In this document: one piece after another, positions 56,886 through 64,000 of the stretch
Layout: each line of letters opens with the position of its first letter
Position numbering within the stretch: position 1 is the first letter of the stretch
Assembly: GCA_947462335.1 (NCBI GenBank)
Contig: OX381710.1
Coordinates: 4,402,001-4,466,000 of the forward strand
Source of the DNA: Harmothoe impar
Taxonomy: Eukaryota; Annelida; Polychaeta; Phyllodocida; Polynoidae
Direction: 5' to 3'
DNA: 64,000 nucleotides
Notes under the pieces: generated by a model
The model's database searches: none
Seen by the model: only the letters and a program-made list of their open reading frames with translations
What the model was told of the DNA's origin: nothing
Program-made: the position numbers and the translations under genes

Positions 56886-57385
56886 AGCTGGTGCCCAGCC
56901 TGGGCTGCCCAACCATGTCCCTTTTTGGTTCAAACTCCACAGACATGATTTTCTTTTGTAGTCTGGTCTGATATATCAGCCGAAACCATCAACCGGTAGA
57001 CTGGCCTGTTGAAACACATATTACTGGCAAATGCAGGACTACAGTGCACACTCTTTCCCCTCCCCCCAAGTGAAAATTTTTAAAATTCACAAAGTAAAAT
57101 TGTCAGATTTAACGGGTGCGACACAAAGTGTCGCAAGAAAATTTTATGATTTTAAAAGTAATTTGCTGCATTTTATGGCATTTCTAAAAAGTGAAGAGTT
57201 TAAGTATTCAGCGTCACGTCACAACAAATCACGCCCCCTCCAAAGGTGTGGAGTTATTTTACGCCCCCCCCCTCAAGAGGGTCAAGTTATTTTCCGCCCC
57301 CCCCCCTCGGAAGGGGTCAAGTTATTTTACGCCCCCCCCCCTAAACTCACCACCCCCCCCCTGTTGTTAAAAAATGAACACTCCC

Positions 57386-59606
57386 TAAGCCCATATAAGG
57401 GGCCAGAGACCCTCAGAGAGGAGTTCAAAGTTTATATGAGGTGCCAAAGACCACTAGAAAAGCTAAATACGCCCATGTAAGAGGCCCAAGGTCCACATAA
57501 TGCTTTAAAGAAGCCATTTGTGGGGCCAAATACTGACAAAATGATTTGGTAAGCTAATATGAGGGTCCCAGTGCCATTAGAAAGGCTATACAAGTCCATG
57601 TAAGGGATCCAAGATTCACTTAATGGGGTTTAAGATGCATTTGTGGGCCCAAGTACTGACAGAATGAGTTGACAAGGCTATATCAGGGTTCAAATGCCAC
57701 TAGACAGGCTAAACTAGCCCAAACAAGAGGGCTAAAACCTACTTAAAGGATACAAAAGCCTATATGAGGGACCAAAGACCACTAGAATGGTTTTGAAAGT
57801 CCATATGAGGGACCCAAGACCCCCAGAATGTTTAGACAAGTCCATATGAGGTACCAAAGGCTGTTTAAAAGGTTGAATGAGCCCATATAAGGGAGCAGAG
57901 AACCTCAGAGAGGAATTACTAGCTTATAACATAGAAAAGCCCATATGACCACTAAAAATGTTTGATTAGCCGATATGAGGGATCAAATACCAACAGAATG
58001 ATTAGACAAACCAATATGAGAGACCAAAGACCACTAAAAGAGATAAACAAGCCCATGTAAGGGGCCCAATGTCCACTTAATGCTTTTTAGGAGCCATTAA
58101 TGGGGCCAAATACTGACAAAATGATTGGATAAGCCCATATTAGTGTCCAAATGTCAATAGAAAGGCCAAACAAGCCCATGTAGGGGGCCAACGACCCTCA
58201 GAGAGGAGTAACAACCTTATATGAAGGGCCAACAATCCACAGAAAGGTGAGAAAAGCCCATATGAGGTGCCAAAGACCACTTAAAGTGTTTAACAAGCCA
58301 ATATGAGAGACCAAATACTAACAGAATGATTACACAAACCTATATTAGAGACCGAAGGCCATTAGAAAAGCTGGACAAGCCTATGTATGGGGTCCAAGAT
58401 CTGCTTAATGCTTTTCATGAGCCATTTGTGGGGCCAAATACTGACAGACTGATTTGATAAACCCATATAAGGGTCCAAATGCCACTAGAAATACTAAATA
58501 ACCCATGTATGGGGCAAAAGACCCACAGAGAGGCTTAAATAAGAGGCCTAAGACCCACATAAGGGTTATACAAGCCTATATGAGGAGCCAAAGATCAACA
58601 GAAGGGTTAGAAAAACCCATATGAGGTGCCAAAGACCATTAAAAGTGTTTTACAAGCCCATATGAGGGAACAAATACACACAGAATGATTAGGCAATTAC
58701 ATATGAGAGACCAAGGGATGCCAGAAAGGCTAAACTGGCTTAAATAAGAGACCTAAGACCCACATAAATATTATACAAGCCTATAGGAGGGACCAAAGAT
58801 GCGCAAAATGTTTAAACAGGTCTATATGAGGTACCAGAGACCACTAGAAAGGTTGAATCAGCCCTTATAAGGGACCCCAGACCTACAGAGAGGGGTTACC
58901 TGCCTATAGGAAGGGCTAAATGTGTACAGAAAGGTAATACAATACCATATGAGGTGCCAAAGACCGCTAAAAGTGATTTACAAGCCCATACGAGGGACTT
59001 AATACCCACAGAATGATGAGACAATCTGATATGAGAGACAGGAGGCCACTAGAAAAGCTAAACAAGCCAATGTAGGAGGCCCAAGATCTACTTGATGGAT
59101 TTTAAGAGCCATTTGTGGGGCCAAATACTGACAGAATGATTTGACAAGCCTATATGAGCGTCAAAATGCCACTAGAAAGGCTAAACTAGCCCAAATAAGA
59201 GGTTGAAGACCCACATACAGGTTATACAACCCTATATTAGGGACCAAAGACCACTAAACAGGTTTTGAAAGGCGATATGAGAGACCAAAGACCCCCAGAG
59301 TGTTTAGACAACTCCACATGAGGTAGCAAAGGCAACTAAAATGGTTGAATAAGCCCATATAAGGGACCCCAGACCCTCAACCATGAGTTACAAGCCTATA
59401 TGAAGGGCCAAATATCCACAGAAAGATTAGAACAGCCTATATGAGGTGCCAAAGACCACTAAAAGTGTTTTACAAGGCCATATGAGGGACCAAATACCCA
59501 TGGAATGATTAGGTAATTACATATGAGAGACCAAAGGTCATCGAAAAGGTGAAACAAGCCCAAACAAGGGCCCTTAGAACCAAATAGTGATTGTACAAGC
59601 CAAAAT
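57386..59606 (+). repeat. 41 bp satellite, main block with higher-order structure
   Basis: Units are exactly 41 bp over long stretches: ten in a row from about 59,115 to 59,525. Variant units recur in a fixed order, for example the CCAAATACTGACAGAATGAT unit followed by a TCCAAATGCCACTAGAAAGG unit. A CCTATAGGAAGGGCTAAATG unit is shared by 53,175 and 58,895. This indicates higher-order repeats of several hundred bp. Confidence 0.85.
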
Positions 59607-60361
59607 TTGAGACTATCTTGCAACCCTCAGGCTAGATAGTCTCAAAACTGCGAGATAGTCTCAAAATACTATAGTTTTGTTAATATCTTGCAACCCTCAG
59701 GCCAGATAGTCTCAAAATCGTGAGATAGTCCCAAAAGCATGACAGATAGTCTCAAAACTGCGAGATGATAACATTTTGAGACTATCTTGCAACCCTCAGG
59801 CTAGATAGTCTCAAAATACAATAGTTTTGTTAGTATCTTGCAACCCTCAGGCTAGATAGTCTCAAAATACTATAGTTTTGTTAGTATCTCGCAACCATTA
59901 GGCTATATAGTCTCAAAAACTATAAAATAGCCTCAAAATACCAGAGCTTTGTTAGTATCTCACAACCTTCAGGCTAGATAGTCTCAAAATTGTGAGATTA
60001 TCTCAAAAGCCAGACGGATAGTCTTACAACTGCGAGATCTTGCAACCCTCAGGCTAGATAGTCTCAAAACTATAGTATTTGGAGACTTTCTCACAGTTTT
60101 GAGACTATCTTGCAATTTTGAGACTCTTGCAATTTTGAGACTATCTAGCCTGAGAGTTGCGAGATACTAACAAAACTATAGTATTTTGAGACTATCTTGC
60201 AATTTTGAGACTATCTAGCCTGAGGGTAGCAAGATACTAACAAAACCATAGTATTTTGAGACTATCTTGCAATTTTGAGACTATCTAGCCTGAGGGTTGC
60301 AAGATACTAACAAAACCATAGTATTTTGAGACTATCTTGCAATTTTGAGACTATCTCGCCT
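59607..60361. repeat. Compound palindrome of GAGACTATCT units
   Basis: The left half repeats a ~51 bp unit (TTAGTATCTTGCAACCCTCA, then GGCTAGATAGTCTCAAAATA, then a short AT-rich piece). The right half repeats its inverse as a 69 bp unit. The centre lies near 60,090. Each unit itself holds AGATAGTCTC/GAGACTATCT self-complementarity. The whole would fold as a large cruciform. Confidence 0.85.
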
Positions 60362-61075
60362 AACAAGGGATCAAAGATGGTTTGGAAAGGCCAAACGAAG
60401 GACCAAAGACGCCCAGAATGTATAAACAGGCTCCTATGAGGGACTAAAGGACACTAGAAAGGGTAAATAAACCCATTAAAGGGGCTGAAGACCCACATGA
60501 AGGTTTTATGTGCCTATTTAAGGACCAAAGATACACAGGTAGGTTAAAAAAAAGACCATACAAGGTGCAAAAGACTATTGAAAGAGGTTTACAAGGCTAT
60601 ATGAGGGACCAAATACCTCATGAATGGTTACACAAGCCCCTATGAAGGACCACTGGCCACTAGAATGATCAGCCAATCCAATACGAGGAACCAAGGACAC
60701 CCTTAAATGATTACACAAGCCCAATAGAGGGAGCAAGGGCCAATAGAAAGATTTAAGAAGCCCATACAAGGGGTCCAAGACCCACTTTTACAAACCACTA
60801 TATTGGGATAAATACTCACAGAATGGTTAGACAACCCATTGAGGGACAAAAGATCATTTGAAAATACGGAAATCCCAAAATACTTTCAACAAGCCTGAAT
60901 CAGAGGCCAGAAATCTGCAGAAGGGTTGGTATATGTCCTATATGAGGCAAAAGACTCCCAATCTCTTGCCAAGCCAATTTGAGAATGACAAATCTCTAGA
61001 AGGGTTGCTGTATAAGCAACAAAGGACACCCTTTTGCGGGTCCAGAGACCACCAGAAGGTTCATTATCACATGTA
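60362..61075 (+). repeat. 41 bp satellite, diverged right block
   Basis: Units such as GGACCAAAGACGCCCAGAAT and GGGACTAAAGGACACTAGAA continue in forward orientation but with more indels. Confidence 0.7.
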
Positions 61076-61079
61076 TCTC

Positions 61080-62095
61080 CCATTTCAAACCAGAGGCTTC
61101 ATTTATGGGCTCACCCGGTTATTGTGGAGGTATTTGCTCCCTTCTACGTCCTTATTTTGGCTCTTTATCCAGCTGCATGTACCAACCAGATCTATCATGA
61201 GGTGTTTTGACTTCATATTGGCTTGCCTCACCCTTTTTGGGTTGTTTGGACATGAAGGCACAATGAGTTCTTCTGGGACATATCATATTGGCTTGTATGG
61301 CTGCAACCAACCTTTTCGCAGTCTTTGTCATAGTCCTTCTTGGGGTTGTCAAACAGCTCTGATGGTCATTCAGTACTTGTATGGAGAGGCCCAAATAATT
61401 GCCCCTTTTATAAAGGCACCTATCCCCCAAGGGGCCTTTGAACCCTTCTATACTGTTAGTTAACTCTTTTAGTGGTCTTGCGTGGGCTTACACAAGCTGA
61501 CTGAAAGGCTTACATAGCCTCACCGTACCCATCTTGGGTAAGATGAAACATTGAACAGACCCATAGCAGGATCGAGAAAGGTTTTGGTGCCCTTGTAAGA
61601 GCTAATCCAAACTTTTTGGGGGTCTTTAATCTCTCAAATTGGCTCACCCTCTTCTTAGTACGGCTTAACAGATTCTTGTAGTTATGGTCAAGAGAGGACA
61701 CAACATTCCTCGTTCCTACTGTAGAAGCGCTTCAGCCAATCCTTCTGACTTGAGTCTTTGGATGCTCATTCAACCTTTCTGCCGGCCTAAATGCTTGCCT
61801 AAGCCTTCTGCTATCTTATATGGCCTTATGCTCTTGATGTAGTTACCGCTTCTGGGGATGTCTGGCTTTCTGGGGATTTTTGACTCAACCACCCCTTTTG
61901 GTGGTCTCTGTCCACCTGTATAGGCTACCCAACCCTCTAGAGTTTTTGAAACCTTATAAGACCTTTGCAAAACTCACTGGGGACCCTCATACGTCATCAT
62001 CTAGTCTGTTCAAAATTCTGCCATTGTGTGTTTGCCATAACCTTTCTGGACATTTGGCATCTTGAATGGGCTCACTTGGCCATTTTGTTTTTTTC
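61080..62095 (-). repeat. 41 bp satellite in reverse orientation, highly diverged
   Basis: On the minus strand the pattern GAGCCCATTCAAGATGCCAA, then TGTCCAGAAAGGTTA, is clear at 62,035-62,085. GGTGGACAGAGACCACCAAA and related lines recur every ~41-60 bp. A forward 201-codon frame (60,858-61,463) spans the orientation switch and is not a gene. Confidence 0.6.
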
Positions 62096-62152
62096 CCTCT
62101 TTTAGGGTAAAGTGTCCATGAGTCTGCCACTTGGCCCTGTGTTTCACCTGTG

Positions 62153-62465
62153 AGGTGTCCATGGCTGGTATGATGTTCTTTGGTAGGAAATGTGTATATT
62201 TTAGATTGCTATGTTAACATGAAAAACAAAATGAAATTTTAAAAATCAAAACGTATCAAATCTGTCAGCATCAGTACCATGACTCAACCACTTTGGTACC
62301 TTGAGTCAATCACCTTGGCATAATGGCACACCCCATTCAGCCGGTTACTAGAATGCATAATCACGCGTAAAATCTTAAAAATTTTATTTTGTTTTTCATG
62401 TTAACATAGCAATCTAAAATATACACATTTCCTACCAAAGAACATCATACCAGCCATGGACACCT
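62153..62465. mobile_element. Fold-back element with ~93 bp arms
   Basis: Arms at about 62,154-62,246 and 62,372-62,464 are inverse complements with about three to five differences near the loop. They start GGTGTCCATGGCTGG and run through TTTTAGATTGCTATGTTAAC. The ~125 bp loop holds two copies of a TTGAGTCAA(C/T)CAC(C/T)TTGG-like motif. It is non-coding. Confidence 0.8.
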
Positions 62466-63170
62466 GTAGTCATTGAGCAGAAAGCCCTAATTTGGGGGAT
62501 TGGCTTGGAATCCACCCACCATTGGTTGAAAAGGTGATACATGGTAGATTAATCATCTGCTAGAGGGAGGAAGAATTAAATCCCCAATATTCTTAAGTAG
62601 CAGTAAGCTGAATCTCCCTCTATTCTGCCAGGGAAAATATGATAAATACCAATTCAACAGCTTTTTATAGCTGGAACGTGCCACTTAGAAGAGGGCAAAG
62701 TGGTTGACTCAAGGTACATGGCCTACTCAAGAGCATCTTTCCCTATCTGATCTCAAACCCTCTTTCTTGGTATTCTAGATTTTCAGACCCATCAAGGTTC
62801 ATACACCCTTTGTTTGTGCAGTTCAATCCTCATTCATAGGCATGACCCTCTCCCCTCCAAGTTGGGATTATCATCCCACTTTCTGAGCTCTTGGCCCCTT
62901 TTAGCAATCAGTATGGGGACTCTCATCTATCATTCTAGTCTCCAACTCTTTGTGTATGGTCTGCAACTGCGATGTTCATTCCACCTCGTACCTGTATACC
63001 CTCTGCCAACCTTTGCAGGGATCCATAGTACTCCCAGGGTCCTCTCACCTCTTATTGGGGTCTTGGTCTTTAATAAAACAGTTCTCTCTGACTAGTTTTA
63101 CACTATTTTGATCAGGAACTGGTGTTTGTTTTTGTGAAACAGTTTCCAAATGTACCGTCCTTATGATACA
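62466..63170. other. Non-coding inside the inverted locus
   Basis: At 62,698-62,722 the inverse of the fold-back loop motif recurs (GCAAAGTGGTTGACTCAAGG). A 93-codon frame at 62,814-63,095 resembles nothing known. Confidence 0.4.
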
Positions 63171-63179
63171 AATGTTAAA

Positions 63180-63945
63180 AGATGGAATGTCTAGTGTGTC
63201 AGGAATATAGGGAATCTTTTTTCATTGAAAAACATAATATACAGCTTTCTGGCAAGATAACTTGGACATTCTTTTGGAAAAAGTTTAGAACCAATAGGTT
63301 GTATGGCAAGATAGAGCTGTTTGACAGGATAAATGCCTAGTAATGTATGCCATTTGCCTGTAACCAAAAGGTGCTATGTCCAGATAGAGCCTTTTACCAG
63401 GAACAGTGTCAAGCATTTTTTGACACATGTATGAAGCCAAAAGATCCTATATCAATATATGACCTTTTGGCACAAAAGGGACCAAGCATTTCATGCAATG
63501 TGTTTGAAAGCAAAAGGCCCTATGTCAAGATAGAGCCTTTTGGCAGGAAAGGTGTCCAGCATTTCGTGCTAGGGTCTAAGGCCAAAAGGTCCTATATCAA
63601 GATAAGACCTCTTGTTAGTGAAATAATGAGCTATTATGTAAGATATTGTATGAACCAAAATGGTGTATTTTAAGATGAGATGTTTTGGCACTAGGAGAAT
63701 TCTTCATTATGACACATAAATCAGTGCCAAATGGTTCTATATTAAACATTCTGTTATTTGAGACCAACCGCTGTTTATTCTTGGACAGGATTCTTTCAGA
63801 TATCCACCTGCCTAACAAAAAACAATATTGAGATAGTTTCCCTTGAAAAGAAAGGCTAATCTTAAAATAAAAAAGTTTTTCTTGATTTACTCAGAATAAC
63901 TAAAAAGTGAGATAAGACCTTTTGGTTATTAGCCCTCGATATGTC
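63180..63945 (-). repeat. Right arm of the 12.5 kb inverted locus: AAAAGGTC array, inverted
   Basis: Units pair CCAAAAGGTCCTATATCAAG with GATAAGACCTTTTGG, at ~60-75 bp spacing. The last 41 bases (63,905-63,945) are the inverse of the start of the left arm (51,461-51,500). The array therefore closes the locus just before the window ends. Confidence 0.7.
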
Positions 63946-64000
63946 AAAATCTTTAAAAACAACAACTAATTTATGGGTAAATTGCACCGTTTAAAACTGA

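Larger units (their letters stand above)
53302..57385. mobile_element. 4,084 bp element with perfect 43 bp TIRs and TAA target duplication
   Basis: The first 43 bases (GGGAGTGTTCATTTTTTAAC, then AACA, nine G and TGGTGAGTTT) are exactly inverted in the last 43. TAA flanks both sides (53,299-53,301 and 57,386-57,388), and removing the element restores a continuous satellite unit. A 3 bp TAA duplication and GGG ends suit PIF/Harbinger-type elements, by inference. Subterminal regions are alternating GTTATTTT(G/A)CGCCCC lines. No transposase frame is present; the longest internal frame is 129 codons on the minus strand at 56,492-56,881. It is non-autonomous and probably recent. Confidence 0.85.

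Noticed and set aside
57386..61075. CRISPR-like repeat array
   Set aside because: Units are contiguous 41 bp satellite monomers without unique spacers, in an animal genome with no cas genes.
60858..61463. 201-codon forward frame
   Set aside because: It spans the point where the satellite switches orientation, has no recognisable domain, and ordinary satellite units can stay open by chance.

Overview
The window is animal nuclear DNA, most likely from an amphioxus (Branchiostoma). That assignment is recognition-based: the TAAGGCC-ended short transposon, the C/G-tract elements and the mobile gene families resemble those I know from lancelets and related marine invertebrates. I see no bacterial, plastid or mitochondrial organisation, no rRNA and no convincing tRNA. 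Nearly everything I can support is a transposable element, satellite or other repeat. No intact, clearly cellular protein gene is visible, although small exons of a dispersed gene could be hidden.

Layout. 0-1 kb: a GCN trinucleotide repeat with an alanine-rich frame, then a compact cluster of transcription-factor-like motifs (forkhead, CACGTG, inverted CCAAT, RFX X-box). 1.5-21.4 kb: two head-to-tail copies of a ~3.2 kb unclassified repeat (modules a to e), both split by later insertions; a third, inverted copy lies at 47.6-50.8 kb. The insertions include several short inverted-repeat elements, a ~145 bp tandem repeat with RFX-type palindromes (10.7-11.2 kb) and a 4.6 kb minus-strand mobile-type gene (11.9-16.6 kb). 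That gene is broken by two in-frame stops and a dinucleotide slippage. Its C-terminal half has acidic motifs spaced like those of FEN1/XPG (PIN-fold) nucleases, plus a cysteine-rich CXC domain.

16.9-18.5 kb: minisatellites in both orientations. 22.9-36.6 kb: a cluster of TTAA-bounded palindromic elements ending in CCCTTTAAGG, a solo-LTR-like element, a CpG-rich promoter-like stretch, a ~0.75 kb tandem duplication, long microsatellites and a minisatellite made from a transposon terminus. 37.0-42.9 kb: an apparently full-length non-LTR retrotransposon with an SGNH-hydrolase-like ORF1 and an intact endonuclease/reverse-transcriptase ORF2. 43-51 kb: further short elements and the inverted 3.2 kb repeat copy.

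51.46-63.95 kb: a ~12.5 kb locus with overall inverted symmetry. Its outer arms are arrays of an AAAAGGTC motif. Inside lie a 41 bp satellite in forward orientation, a 0.75 kb compound palindrome, then the satellite in reverse orientation. A 4,084 bp element with perfect 43 bp terminal inverted repeats and a TAA target duplication has inserted cleanly into the satellite. A 200 bp run of N at 24,536-24,735 is an assembly gap.

All family assignments are from reading the sequence; none was checked by a database search.
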